Source: Pseudomonas sp. LP_7_YM
GTDB taxonomy: Bacteria > Pseudomonadota > Gammaproteobacteria > Pseudomonadales > Pseudomonadaceae
Length of the DNA stretch: 64,000 nt
Direction: 5' to 3'
Assembly (NCBI RefSeq): GCF_004364435.1
Contig: NZ_SOCT01000010.1
Location: forward strand, 1 to 64,000
Made by a program: the position numbers and the translations under genes. Shown here in pieces: positions 18,350 through 30,000 of the stretch; position 1 is the first letter of the stretch; each line of letters begins with the position of its first letter. The notes beneath the pieces were generated by a model. The model was not told the origin of the DNA. It saw only the letters and a list, made by a program, of their open reading frames with translations, and did not search any database.

Positions 18350-19795
18350 TTAACCTTCCAGCTTGCGCTTGAGCAGTTCGTTGACCTGCTGCGGGTTGGC
18401 TTTGCCTCTGGACGCTTTCATGGCTTGTCCGACGAAGAAACCGAACATCTTGCCGCGCTTGGCTTCATCGGCTGCGCGGTACTGTTCGACCTGCTCGGCG
18501 TTGGCCGTCAGCATGTCGTCGAGAATCGACTCGATGGCGCCGCTGTCGGTCACTTGCTTCAGGCCGCGCTGTTCGATGATCTCGTCAGCGCTGCCTTCAC
18601 CATTGGCCATCGCCTCAAAGACCATTTTGGCGATCTTGCCGGAGATGGTGTTGTCAGTGATGCGTTGCAGCATGCCACCCAGTTGCTCGGCGCTGACCGG
18701 CGATTCGTCGATCTCCACGCCTTGCTTGTTCAGCAGTGAACCCAGTTCGACCATGACCCAGTTGGCGGCAAGCTTCGCGTCACCGCCGATGCTGACTACC
18801 TTCTCGAAGTAATCCGCCTGTTCACGGCTGGAGGCCAGCACGCTGGCGTCATACAGCGACAAGCCGAATTGCGACTGGAAGCGCTCGCGCTTCTGCGGTG
18901 GCAATTCCGGCAGCGTGGCGCGGGTCTGCTCAAGGAACGAATCCTCAATGATCACCGGCAGCAGGTCAGGGTCGGGGAAGTAACGGTAGTCGTTGGCTTC
19001 TTCCTTGCTGCGCATGGCGCGGGTTTCGTTGGTGTTCGGGTCGTACAGGCGGGTTTGCTGAATGACCTTGCCACCGTCTTCGATCAGGTCGATCTGACGC
19101 TGGATTTCGCTGTTGATCGCCTTCTCGATGAAGCGGAACGAGTTGACGTTTTTGATCTCGCAGCGCGTACCGTATTCGACCTGGCCTATCGGGCGAATCG
19201 ACACGTTGCAGTCGCAACGCAGCGAACCTTCGGCCATGTTGCCGTCGCAGATACCCAGGTAGCGCACCAGTGCGTGCATTGCCTTGACGTAGGCAACGGC
19301 TTCCTTGGCCGAACGCATGTCCGGCTCGGAAACGATTTCCAGCAATGGCGTGCCAGCGCGGTTCAGGTCGATACCGGTCATGCCGCTGTAGTCTTCGTGC
19401 AGGCTCTTGCCGGCGTCTTCTTCAAGGTGCGCGCGGGTGACGCCAATACGCTTGATGGTGCCGTCTTCCAGGGTGATGTCCAGGTGACCCTTGCCGACAA
19501 TCGGCAACTCCATCTGGCTGATCTGATAGCCCTTGGGCAGGTCCGGGTAGAAGTAGTTCTTGCGGGCGAACACGTTGTGCTGGCCGATTTCGGCGTCGAT
19601 GGCCAGGCCGAACTTGACCGCCATCTGCACCGCTTCCTTGTTCAGCACTGGCAGCGTGCCGGGCATGCCCAGATCGACGAGGCTGGCCTGGGTGTTGGGC
19701 TCGGAGCCGAACGTGGTGGCGCTACCGGAGAAAATCTTCGATTGGGTGGTGAGCTGGGTGTGAATCTCCAGCCCGATGACGACTTCCCATTGCAT
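18350..19795 (-). CDS. gatB: Aspartyl/glutamyl-tRNA amidotransferase subunit B
   Basis: 481 residues, full length for GatB. Kinase-like domain from the start ([13 protein letters not shown]), then [26 protein letters not shown] and [11 protein letters not shown], ending in the helical YqeY-like tail. It phosphorylates the side chain of misacylated Glu-tRNA(Gln)/Asp-tRNA(Asn) and amidates it with ammonia from GatA. The ATG is preceded by AAGGAG. It is the last gene of gatCAB, 11 bp after gatA. Confidence 0.98.
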   Translation of the reverse strand: MQWEVVIGLEIHTQLTTQSKIFSGSATTFGSEPNTQASLVDLGMPGTLPVLNKEAVQMAVKFGLAIDAEIGQHNVFARKNYFYPDLPKGYQISQMELPIVGKGHLDITLEDGTIKRIGVTRAHLEEDAGKSLHEDYSGMTGIDLNRAGTPLLEIVSEPDMRSAKEAVAYVKAMHALVRYLGICDGNMAEGSLRCDCNVSIRPIGQVEYGTRCEIKNVNSFRFIEKAINSEIQRQIDLIEDGGKVIQQTRLYDPNTNETRAMRSKEEANDYRYFPDPDLLPVIIEDSFLEQTRATLPELPPQKRERFQSQFGLSLYDASVLASSREQADYFEKVVSIGGDAKLAANWVMVELGSLLNKQGVEIDESPVSAEQLGGMLQRITDNTISGKIAKMVFEAMANGEGSADEIIEQRGLKQVTDSGAIESILDDMLTANAEQVEQYRAADEAKRGKMFGFFVGQAMKASRGKANPQQVNELLKRKLEG

Positions 19796-19806
19796 GTGTT
19801 TTCTCC

Positions 19807-21258
19807 TTAGAAGCCGGCCGGCGAGCGGGTGTGCCAGTCGGTTACCAACTGATATTGGTGAGCGACATTAAGCAGGCGGCCTTCCTCGAAGTACGGCGCG
19901 AGCAGTTGCACGCCCACCGGCAAGCCGTCGGCGAAACCGGCTGGCATCGACAGGCCAGGCAGGCCCGCGAGGTTGGCGGTGATGGTGTAGAAGTCTTCCA
20001 GGTATTCGGCGATCGGGTCGGCGTTCTTGGCGCCGATTTTCCAGGCCGGGTTCGGCGTGGTCGGGCCGAGGATTACGTCGACGTCCTTGAACGCGTTCAT
20101 GAAGTCGTTCTTGATCAAGCGACGAATCTTCTGTGCCTGCACGTAATAAGCGTCGTAGTAACCGGCGGACAGGGCATAGGCACCGACCATGATCCGGCGC
20201 TGCACTTCAGGGCCAAAGCCTTCGCCACGGGAGCGCTTGTACAGGTCAGTGAGGTCTTTCGGGTCTTCGCAGCGATAGCCGAAGCGTACGCCGTCAAAAC
20301 GCGACAGGTTGGAAGACGCTTCTGCGGGGGCGATCACGTAGTAGGCAGGGATTGCATGCTGCAGATTCGGCAGGCTGACTTCCTTGACCACTGCGCCGAG
20401 CTTTTTAAGCTCCTCGACGCAGGCCTGGACCAGATCGGCAATGCGCGGATCGAGACCGGCGCTGAAATATTCCTTCGGCACGCCGATGCGCAGGCCCTGC
20501 AGCGAACCGTCGAGGCTGGCGCTGTAATCAGGGACTGCCTGCTCGATGCTGGTGGAGTCGTTGATGTCGAAACCGGCCATGCCCTGCAGCAGCAGCGCGC
20601 AGTCTTCGGCGGTGCGTGCCATCGGTCCGGCCTGATCGAGGCTCGACGCGTAGGCGATCATGCCCCAGCGGGACACCCGGCCGTAAGTCGGTTTCAAACC
20701 GGTGAGGTTGGTCAGCGCAGCAGGCTGGCGAATCGAACCGCCGGTGTCGGTGCCGGTCGCGGCAGGCAGCAGGCGTGCGGCAACGGCAGCAGCCGAACCG
20801 CCGGAAGAGCCACCTGGCACGTGGTCCAGATTCCACGGGTTTTTCACTGCGCCGTAATGGCTGGACTCGTTGGCCGAACCCATCGCGAATTCGTCCATGT
20901 TGGTCTTGCCCAGCGTCACAGTGCCCGCAGCAGCCAGTCTGGCGACGACGGTGGCGTCATACGGCGCCTTGAAGTTGTCGAGCATCCTGGAGCCGCAGCT
21001 GGTGCGGATGCCCTTGGTGCAGAACAGGTCCTTGTGCGCCAGCGGGGCACCCAGCAGCGCGCCGGTTTCGCCTGCGGCACGACGGGCATCGGCGGCCTGG
21101 GCTTGGGTAATGGCCAGGTCTTCAGTGATGGAAATGAAGCTGTTGACCTGCGGATCCACCTGCGCGATACGCGCCAGCAGGGTGCGGGTCAGTTCTTCGG
21201 AGGAAAACTTTTTTTCGGCGAGTCCGCGAGCGATCTCGGCCAGAGTCATTTGATGCAT
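19807..21258 (-). CDS. gatA: Aspartyl/glutamyl-tRNA amidotransferase subunit A
   Basis: 483 residues of the amidase-signature family. The Ser-cisSer-Lys triad is readable in [11 protein letters not shown] (Lys), [12 protein letters not shown] (cis-Ser) and [13 protein letters not shown] (nucleophile Ser). It releases ammonia from glutamine for GatB. A second in-frame ATG at 21249 is possible. It lies 15 bp downstream of gatC and 11 bp before gatB. Confidence 0.98.
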   Translation of the reverse strand: MHQMTLAEIARGLAEKKFSSEELTRTLLARIAQVDPQVNSFISITEDLAITQAQAADARRAAGETGALLGAPLAHKDLFCTKGIRTSCGSRMLDNFKAPYDATVVARLAAAGTVTLGKTNMDEFAMGSANESSHYGAVKNPWNLDHVPGGSSGGSAAAVAARLLPAATGTDTGGSIRQPAALTNLTGLKPTYGRVSRWGMIAYASSLDQAGPMARTAEDCALLLQGMAGFDINDSTSIEQAVPDYSASLDGSLQGLRIGVPKEYFSAGLDPRIADLVQACVEELKKLGAVVKEVSLPNLQHAIPAYYVIAPAEASSNLSRFDGVRFGYRCEDPKDLTDLYKRSRGEGFGPEVQRRIMVGAYALSAGYYDAYYVQAQKIRRLIKNDFMNAFKDVDVILGPTTPNPAWKIGAKNADPIAEYLEDFYTITANLAGLPGLSMPAGFADGLPVGVQLLAPYFEEGRLLNVAHQYQLVTDWHTRSPAGF

Positions 21259-21273
21259 TGCAGGCTCATTCCC

Positions 21274-21561
21274 TTAGTCGAGGACTTTCGGAACCAGATA
21301 AAGGCCGTCTTCGACCGCTGGTGCGATGGCTTGATAGGATTCGCGGTGATTGGTCTCGCTGACCACGTCTTCACGCAGGCGTTGCGAGGCTTCAAGCGGG
21401 TGCGCTAGAGGTTCGATGCCGGTTGTGTCGACCGCCTGCATCTGGTCAATCAGCCCGAGAATGCTGTTCAGTGCTTCAGTAGTACGCGGGATATCGGCGT
21501 CATTGAGGCCCAGTCGAGCCAGATGAGCGATTTTTTCCACGTCGGAGCGATCAAGCGCCAT
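21274..21561 (-). CDS. gatC: Aspartyl/glutamyl-tRNA amidotransferase subunit C
   Basis: 95 residues, typical length for GatC, with the [12 protein letters not shown] start and a C-terminal [10 protein letters not shown] tail. It wraps GatA and GatB together. GGAG lies before the ATG. First gene of gatCAB, divergent from mreB across about 205 bp that should hold both promoters. Confidence 0.97.
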   Translation of the reverse strand: MALDRSDVEKIAHLARLGLNDADIPRTTEALNSILGLIDQMQAVDTTGIEPLAHPLEASQRLREDVVSETNHRESYQAIAPAVEDGLYLVPKVLD

Positions 21562-21755
21562 GGGGTTCTCCAGTGGAATGCGTACGGAATGCGCCGTACG
21601 TCAGATTGCGGAACACTACGCGATTTAGACGGTCATAACGCCGCGATCGTCGAGGGTAGTGCTCGGAAAACCGCCAATTTAGCATATTGGCTCCTTGCCC
21701 AAAATCCCTGTCGTTGTTAGAGTTTGCCGCACTTTTTTACCCACGCGTTCCCTAG

Positions 21756-22805
<1,050 letters not shown>

Positions 22806-23010
22806 GTCGCCGGATTGCTACTGTGTGAGCTGAACGGGTGGCACTTTGCGGTGCTGCCTGTTCGTGTCTGATCTGCTGATGTCCTGCTGCTGTATTGAAA
22901 GCTCGATGCTGCAAGTCTGGCACTCCGTATTTCCATCAACCGCACCAGGCCGGTTTCATGTCCCATGAATAAGCACAGCCAAACACAAGCATCCCTGGAA
23001 GGAGCGGCCC

Positions 23011-24156
23011 ATTAAACCGCTTTTCTCAAAGGGCCCGTCGTTGGGCGTTCGTCTCTTGGTGCTGGTCGTCCTCTCCGTGGCCGTCATGGTGGTGGATGCA
23101 CGCTTCACGCTACTCAAGCCTGTGCGCAGTCAGATGTCGCTGGTGCTGATGCAGTCCTACTGGATTGCCGATCTGCCCGAGCGTTTGTATCAGGGTGTCG
23201 CCAGCCAGTTCGGCAGTCGCACCGAGCTTGCCGCCGAAAACGAGAAACTCAAAACCGAGAACCTGCTGCTGCAGGGCCGCCTGCAAAAGCTGGCTGCCTT
23301 GACCGAGCAGAACGTTCGGCTGCGCGAATTGCTCAATTCATCCGCGCTGGTCAACGAGAAGGTTGAAGTGGCCGAACTGATCGGCATGGACCCCAACCCC
23401 TTCACCCATCGCATCATCATCAACAAGGGTGAGCGCGACGGCGTGGTACTGGGTCAGCCGGTGCTTGATGCGCGCGGTTTGATGGGGCAGGTCGTCGAGT
23501 TGATGCCCTACACCTCCCGAGTCCTGCTGCTCACCGACACCACCCACAGCATTCCCGTGCAGGTGAACCGTAATGGCCTGCGTGCGATCGCCAGTGGCAC
23601 CGGTAATCCCGAGCGTCTGGAGTTGCGCCATGTGGCCGATACCGCCGACATCAAGGAAGGCGACCTGCTGGTGAGTTCCGGGCTGGGGCAGCGTTTCCCG
23701 GCCGGTTATCCGGTGGCGACGGTGAAGGAAGTGATTCACGATTCCGGCCAGCCGTTTGCCATCGTGCGGGCGGTGCCTACCGCCGCGCTGAACCGCAGCC
23801 GTTATCTGTTGCTGGTCTTTTCCGATGGCCGTTCGCCTGAAGAGCGTGCGGCTGATGCTGCGCAGCAGCAAGAATCGCTCGAGCGTCAGACCGCCGACCC
23901 TTCTGCAGTGCCTTCGGCGACGGTACCCGGTGCTACGCCTGCGACGACCCCGAACAAACCGGTTGTACCCGCCACCGTGCCTAAACCCGCCGAGACCGGT
24001 CACAGCACCTCATCAGCTCCGGCGGCTGCGCCTGTGCCTGCTGCTACGCCTGCCAGGCCTGCGGCGAGTAAACCTGCCGCCAAGCCTCAGGCCAGGCCCG
24101 CCAAACCGGCCACGCCGACAGCGACTCCTGCAGCCCCGCGTGAGAGGGAGGAATAA
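23011..24156 (+). CDS. mreC: Rod shape-determining protein MreC, probable ATT start
   Basis: 381 residues if started at ATT 23011, 371 from TTG 23041. A short cytosolic N-terminus and one membrane segment (LLVLVVLSVAVMVV) precede a coiled coil (LAAENEKLKTENLLLQGRL) and the MreC beta domains (GMDPNPFTHRIIINKG; GDLLVSSGLG), then a Pro/Ala-rich tail of about 90 residues. It links MreB to PBP2 in the periplasm. AAGGAG (22999-23004) lies 6 nt before the ATT. No ATG or GTG occurs in frame between the stop at 22966 and 23041. The TTG has a competing AAAGGG (23028-23033), so the start is open. The stop overlaps the mreD ATG by one base. Confidence 0.95.
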   Translation: MKPLFSKGPSLGVRLLVLVVLSVAVMVVDARFTLLKPVRSQMSLVLMQSYWIADLPERLYQGVASQFGSRTELAAENEKLKTENLLLQGRLQKLAALTEQNVRLRELLNSSALVNEKVEVAELIGMDPNPFTHRIIINKGERDGVVLGQPVLDARGLMGQVVELMPYTSRVLLLTDTTHSIPVQVNRNGLRAIASGTGNPERLELRHVADTADIKEGDLLVSSGLGQRFPAGYPVATVKEVIHDSGQPFAIVRAVPTAALNRSRYLLLVFSDGRSPEERAADAAQQQESLERQTADPSAVPSATVPGATPATTPNKPVVPATVPKPAETGHSTSSAPAAAPVPAATPARPAASKPAAKPQARPAKPATPTATPAAPREREE

Positions 24157-24647
24157 TGGTTCGTCATGCTCCTGCACGAAATGGCTGGGTGGTCTGGTTG
24201 ACCTTCGCCATCGGCCTGCTGCTCAGCGTCTCGCCGCTGCCGCAATTCATGGAAATCTTCCGTCCGCTGTGGCTCGCGCTGCTGCTGGCATTCTGGGCGC
24301 TCACGCTGCCACACAGGATCGGCATGGTCACTGCGTGGATGCTCGGTCTGGCTGAAGACGTGCTTTACGGGACATTGCTGGGGCAGAACGCGTTGATCCT
24401 GACGTTGATTACCTTTCTGGTCCTGTCCCTGCAACAACGCTTGCGGATGTTCCCGATGTGGCAGCAGTGCCTGGTGATTCTGGTGATCTTCGGCATCGCG
24501 CAGTTGATCCAGCTGTGGCTCAGCGCCCTGACCGGCAACCGTCAGCCGACCCTGGCGCTGGTCTTGCCTGCATTGGTCAGTGCATTGTTGTGGCCATGGG
24601 TCAGCTACGGTCTGCGCGGCTTGCGCTCGCGATTGAAGATCAACTGA
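24156..24647 (+). CDS. mreD: Rod shape-determining protein MreD
   Basis: 163 residues, with about five membrane segments and the conserved stretch GMVTAWMLGLAEDVLYGTLLG. It is an inner-membrane partner of MreC in the elongasome. GGAGG precedes the ATG, which overlaps the mreC stop. Confidence 0.96.
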   Translation: MVRHAPARNGWVVWLTFAIGLLLSVSPLPQFMEIFRPLWLALLLAFWALTLPHRIGMVTAWMLGLAEDVLYGTLLGQNALILTLITFLVLSLQQRLRMFPMWQQCLVILVIFGIAQLIQLWLSALTGNRQPTLALVLPALVSALLWPWVSYGLRGLRSRLKIN

Positions 24648-24680
24648 GGCTTTACCCGTAAAACGGTCTGGCCCGTACTT

Positions 24681-24735
24681 CTGTCGGGAGTTCTTCGTCT
24701 GAGCGCTTGCATCGCGAATGAATTGGCTCACGCAG
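24681..24735. repeat. Degenerate pseudomonad REP-like repeat
   Basis: ATCGCGAATGAATTGGCTCA (24711-24730) resembles the right arm of the REP pair at 37770-37795 (TCGCGAATGAGTTCGCTCAT). The left half (CTGTCGGGAG) is decayed. Confidence 0.45.
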
Positions 24736-24827
24736 AGACTGGGGTGCCCGTTTGAATGTGCGCTTGTCGGGTAACGGATGTTTTCACGCAACGCCCAAGC
24801 TTGTGATTACTGACACGGAGACGTCCC

Positions 24828-25439
24828 ATGCCCCAACTTCTTCTCGCCTCCGGCTCCCCGCGCCGTCGTGAACTGCTGACTCAGATAGGTGTGCCGTATA
24901 TCACGCTCAGTGCGGATATCGACGAAACCCCGCTCAAGGACGAAGCGGCATTGGCCTATGTCCAGCGTCTGGCCCGCAGCAAGGCCGAAGCCGGTCTGCT
25001 GCAGTTGGTCAACGACTCTGCCTACTCCACCGCCTGCGTACTTGGCGCCGACACTGCCCTCGTGCTCGATGGGCGCATTCTCGGCAAGCCTGTCGACCAA
25101 GCTGACGCCCTGGCCATGCTCGCTGCCCTGTCCCATCGCGAACACGAAGTGCTGACCGCCATCGCGGTGGTGGACGAGCAGCACTGTGAAACCCGCGTGG
25201 TCAGCAGCCGCGTGCGTTTTCGTTCGATTTCTGTGCAAGAGGCGCGGGCTTACTGGGCCAGTGGCGAGCCACAGGACAAGGCAGGCAGTTATGGGATTCA
25301 AGGACTGGGGGCGGTGTTCGTGGAAAGCCTCAGCGGCAGTTATTCCGCTGTGGTTGGCCTGCCGTTGTGCGAAACCGCAGAACTCCTGCAGCGTTTCGGC
25401 ATACCCTGTTGGCAATGCCTGGAAGGTGACAAGCCATGA
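24828..25439 (+). CDS. maf: Maf-family nucleotide pyrophosphatase (dTTP/UTP type, YhdE-like)
   Basis: 203 residues. The Maf signature [18 protein letters not shown] opens the protein, with [16 protein letters not shown] and [16 protein letters not shown] further on. Family members hydrolyse dTTP, UTP and modified nucleotides to monophosphates, a house-cleaning role, and affect septum formation. The stop overlaps the rng start (ATGA). Confidence 0.94.
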   Translation: MPQLLLASGSPRRRELLTQIGVPYITLSADIDETPLKDEAALAYVQRLARSKAEAGLLQLVNDSAYSTACVLGADTALVLDGRILGKPVDQADALAMLAALSHREHEVLTAIAVVDEQHCETRVVSSRVRFRSISVQEARAYWASGEPQDKAGSYGIQGLGAVFVESLSGSYSAVVGLPLCETAELLQRFGIPCWQCLEGDKP

Positions 25440-26893
25440 GTGAAGAGATTCTGATCAACATCACGCCGATGGAGTCGCGCGTGGCCGTCGTCGAGAACGG
25501 GGTTTTGCAGGAAGTGCATGTCGAGCGGACCCAGCGTCGCGGGATCGTCGGCAATATCTACAAAGGCAAGGTCGTACGTGTGCTGCCGGGGATGCAGGCG
25601 GCATTTATCGATATCGGTCTGGATCGCGCGGCCTTCATCCACGCCTCGGAAATTTCAATGCGCGAGGGGCCTGCGGTGGAGACCATCAGCTCGCTGGTCC
25701 ATGAAGGCCAGAGTCTGGTAGTGCAGGTTACCAAAGACCCGATCGGCACCAAGGGCGCGCGCCTGACCACTCAGTTGTCCATCCCCTCGCGGTATCTTGT
25801 TTACATGCCACGCACGGCCCACGTCGGCATCTCCCTGAAAATCGAGGACGAGGCCGAGCGGGAACGCCTCAAGCAGGTCGTCAGCGATTGCGTGGCCAAA
25901 GAAGGGATCAAGGAAAAGGGCGGTTTCATCCTGCGCACGGCGGCCGAAGGCGCTGGCACCGATGAGATCATGATGGACATCCGCTACCTGCGCCGTCTCT
26001 GGGATCAGATTGGCGAGCAGATCAAGACCATTGGCCCCGCCACCGTGATCTATGAAGACCTCGGTCTGGCGCTGCGCACCCTGCGTGATCTGGTCAGTCC
26101 GCGTACCGAGAAAATCCGTATCGACTCTCGGGAGACCTTCCAGAAAACCACTCAGTTCGTCGCGGAGCTGATGCCGGAAATCGCCGACCGTCTTGAGCAC
26201 TATCCAGGCGAGCGGCCGATTTTCGACCTCTACGGCGTGGAAGACGAAATCCAGAAGGCCCTGGAGCGTAAGGTGCCCCTTAAGTCCGGCGGCTACCTGG
26301 TGATCGACCCTGCCGAGGCGATGAGCACGATCGACGTCAACACTGGCGCATTCGTTGGCCATCGCAACCTGGAAGAAACAATTTTCAAGACCAACCTGGA
26401 AGCGGCGACCGCCATTGCCCGGCAACTGCGGCTGCGCAACCTGGGCGGGATCATCATCATCGACTTCATAGACATGGAAGATGGCGAACATCAGCGTCAG
26501 GTTCTGCGCACACTGGAAAAGCAGCTGGAGCGCGACCACGCCAAAACCAACATCATCGGCATCACCGAACTGGGTCTGGTGCAGATGACCCGCAAGCGCA
26601 CCCGCGAAAGCCTTGAACAGGTGCTGTGCGAACCGTGCAGCAGCTGTCAGGGCCGCGGCAAGCTGAAGACCCCAGAAACCATCTGCTACGAGATATTCCG
26701 CGAGATCCTGCGCGAGGCGAGGGCCTATCAGGCGGTGGGGTATCGGGTGCTGGCCAACCAGAAGGTTGTCGACCGGCTGCTTGATGAAGAGTCCGGCAAC
26801 GTGGCGGAACTCGAAGTGTTCATCGGCAGGACCATTCGATTTCAGGTTGAAACCATGTATTGCCAGGAACAATACGACGTTGTACTGCTCTGA
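25436..26893 (+). CDS. rng: Ribonuclease G
   Basis: 485 residues, usual RNase G length, lacking the long C-terminal scaffold of RNase E. An S1 domain comes first ([22 protein letters not shown]), then the 5' sensor and DNase I-like catalytic region with the two Mg-binding Asp ([10 protein letters not shown] and [10 protein letters not shown]), and the Zn-link CEPCSSCQG. It is an endonuclease in 16S 5' maturation and mRNA decay. It overlaps maf by 4 nt, as in many gamma-proteobacteria. Confidence 0.97.
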   Translation: MSEEILINITPMESRVAVVENGVLQEVHVERTQRRGIVGNIYKGKVVRVLPGMQAAFIDIGLDRAAFIHASEISMREGPAVETISSLVHEGQSLVVQVTKDPIGTKGARLTTQLSIPSRYLVYMPRTAHVGISLKIEDEAERERLKQVVSDCVAKEGIKEKGGFILRTAAEGAGTDEIMMDIRYLRRLWDQIGEQIKTIGPATVIYEDLGLALRTLRDLVSPRTEKIRIDSRETFQKTTQFVAELMPEIADRLEHYPGERPIFDLYGVEDEIQKALERKVPLKSGGYLVIDPAEAMSTIDVNTGAFVGHRNLEETIFKTNLEAATAIARQLRLRNLGGIIIIDFIDMEDGEHQRQVLRTLEKQLERDHAKTNIIGITELGLVQMTRKRTRESLEQVLCEPCSSCQGRGKLKTPETICYEIFREILREARAYQAVGYRVLANQKVVDRLLDEESGNVAELEVFIGRTIRFQVETMYCQEQYDVVLL

Positions 26894-27094
26894 TTCTGCT
26901 CAAAATGTTGCTTGAAAGCACCGCGCCGGGCTTCGTGCGGTTATTGAACCGATGGAAAAAGCCCAATGGGCCGACGGCAGCGATGCCCTTCAAAGAGAAT
27001 GATGCGTGGCCAATGAGCTTTTCCGGGACTGTCTCCCGACCGCACGAATGAGCCAGATGCCGCTTGCAGGCTCACTGTCTGGGGGCGTGGCCAC

Positions 27095-30000
27095 ATGGAA
27101 CGTCTGATGCGATTCTTCGGCGCGCTGACGCGTTGGGGCCTGAGCCTGTGCGCGCTGGTTCTGGTGGTGATCGCGTTGTACGTCAGCGTCGGCCGTCAAT
27201 TGGCGCCGATGGTCGCCGAGTATCGTGCGGATGTGGAAAACAAGGCCCAGGCAGCCGTCGGTATGCCGGTCAGCATTGGTCGTCTTGAGGGCAGCTGGAG
27301 CGGCTTTGCGCCGATCTTCGTCGCGCGGGATGTAACGGTCGGGCAGGGCTCGTCGGCGTTGCGTCTGGATCAGGTGCGCGCGGTGCCCGATCTCTGGGGC
27401 AGCATCAGGGCCCGGCAAGTGCGCATCGCCCGGCTTGAACTGGACGGCGTGCAATTAGGGCTCAAGGAGGACAAGGACGGCCACTGGGCGCTGCAAGGCT
27501 TCCCGGTGCAGGATGACAAGCCTTTCGATCCCGGCCAGGTGCTGAAACAGATGCAGACGATCGCGACGCTGTCGTTGTTCGACAGCCAGATCACCCTGCA
27601 GCCTTATCAACAGTCGCCGCTGACCCTCACCTACGCCAGCATGACCCTCAAGACCGGGCGCTTTCACCAGCGTCTGGACGCCAGGGTGACATTGCCTGAT
27701 GGCCAGCCGCTGTCGCTGAACGTGCGCTCAAGAATCCGTGCTGACGCCTGGCGCGATGCAGAGGCTGAAGCGTATTTGAGCCTGCCACAAAGTGAATGGT
27801 CCAAATGGCTGCCCAAAAGCGTGACACGCGACTGGACTGTCAAGAATCTCAAGGCCGGTGGAGAGTTCTGGTTGACTTGGGGCAAGGGCCATCTGCAGTC
27901 GGCCGTGGCCCGGCTCAACGCCCCGCAGTTCAAGGGGGCTTACGCCGAACGCAAGGCGGCGAAGATCGACAATCTTGCGCTCAATGCCTGGTTTCAGCGC
28001 GACGACACCGGTGCCGCGCTGTTGCTGGATTCCCTGGCGATGGACATCGCTGGCAAACGTTGGGAAAGCCAGGTTCAGCTCAGGCAAACCGCAGCGACGT
28101 CCGACAGCGAAGAGTTGTGGCACGTACAGGCTGATCGGTTGGATCTGACGCCCGTCACCCCGTTGCTTGATTCTCTGGCGCCATTGCCGGAAAAGCTGAT
28201 GGTGGTGCTCGATCACCTGAAGGTTACCGGTGGCATGCGCAACGTTCTGGTGGACTACCGCCCGCACGCTGAAGGCGCCAAGCGTCTGAGCTTTGCTGCC
28301 AATCTGGACAAGGTCGGATTCAGCGCTTACCACGGTGCTCCAGGCGCCGGAAACGTCAGTGGTGCCATCAGCGGCGATCTGGGACGGGGTGAACTGCGCC
28401 TGAACACCGACGACTTCATGTTGCATCTGGACCCAATCTTCAAGAATGCCTGGAATTACCATCACGCCGAGGCGCGCCTGACCTGGGCGTTGGACGACAA
28501 GGGCTTCACCCTCATAGCCCCTTACATCAAGGTGGTCGGTGATGAAGGCAAGATTGCCAGCGACTTCCTGATTCGCCTGCATTTCGATCAAAGCCAGGAG
28601 GACTACATGGACCTGCGCGTCGGTCTGGTCGACGCCGACGGACGCTATACCTCCAAATACCTGCCAGCGGTTCTCAGTCCCGCGCTGGACCAGTGGCTGC
28701 GCACCGCGATACTCAGCGGTCACGTCGATCAGAGTTTTTTCCAGTATCAAGGCTCGCTCAATCACGATGCTTCGGACGTCGCACGGGTCATCAGCCTGTT
28801 CTTCAAGGTTCGCAATGCCGATCTGGCGTTCCAGCCGGGCTGGCCGCAACTGACAGGGGTGGACGGCAACGTGTTCGTGGAAAACAGCGGCGTGCGTATC
28901 CGCGCCACCAAGGGCCAGTTGCTGGGCACTCAAGTGCGTAATGTCGCAGTGGACGTACCTCATGTGGCGACCGGCCAGACCAGCCATCTGCTGGTGGACG
29001 GCGACTTCGACGGCCGCCTGCAGGACGGCATGAAGATTCTGCAGGAGGCGCCCATCGGCACCGGTCAGACCTTCGCCGGCTGGCAGGCCGACGGGCCGCT
29101 GCAAGGCCATATCAATCTGGACATCCTGCTGGTCAAAGGCCAGGAGCCCAAGGTCGTGGTGGACTTCAACACCAGCAATGCGCGTTTGAAGCTGGCTGAT
29201 CCGGTGCTTGACCTGACCCAGCTCAAGGGCAACTTCCGGTTTGATTACGACAAAGGCCTGAGCGGCAAGAACATCAAAGCGACGGCGTTCGACAGACCGG
29301 TCGCTGCCGAGATCTTCGCCGAGGGTAAACCGGGGGCCCCGGTGACGCGCATCACGGCCAACAGCCAGATTACCGTCAAGCGGCTGACCGACTGGTTGGA
29401 CGTTACCCAACCGTTGCCAGTCTCGGGTGACTTGCCGTACCAACTGCAGTTGACCCTCAACGGCGCAGAGAGCCCGTTACAGATCAATTCCAATCTCAAA
29501 GGTGTGGCTGTCGATCTGCCAGCGCCTTTCGGCAAAACTGCGGATGAGAGTCGCGACACCGATTTTCGTATGAACCTGCAGGGGCCCGAGCGGCGCATCA
29601 CTGTAGGTTACGGCAACCTCGCGAATCTGGCGCTCGCCGCGCCAGGGGGCAAGTTCGCGGATGCACGCGGCGAACTGTTCCTTGGAGAGGGCGGCGCTGT
29701 CGTGCCTGACAGCAAGGGGCTGCGCGTCCGCGGCTCGTTATCGGAACTGGACATCGCGCCGTGGCAGGCAATGGTCGAACGGTATGCAGGTAATGATTCC
29801 GGTGGCGGCGCCAAACAGCTGCTCAGCAGCGTCGATCTGCAAATCGGCAAGTTGACAGCCATGGGCACAACCCTGGATCAGGCCAATGTTCAACTCAAGC
29901 GCAACAACGCCAGTTGGGGCCTGTCGCTGGACAGCTCGAAGATAAAAGGCACGGTAACGCTGCCAGACAACAAAGCCACGCCGACGGATATCGATCTGTT

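Noticed and set aside
19831-21408. 525-codon plus-strand open frame
   Set aside because: It is antisense to gatA, which has all catalytic motifs; a high-GC shadow frame.
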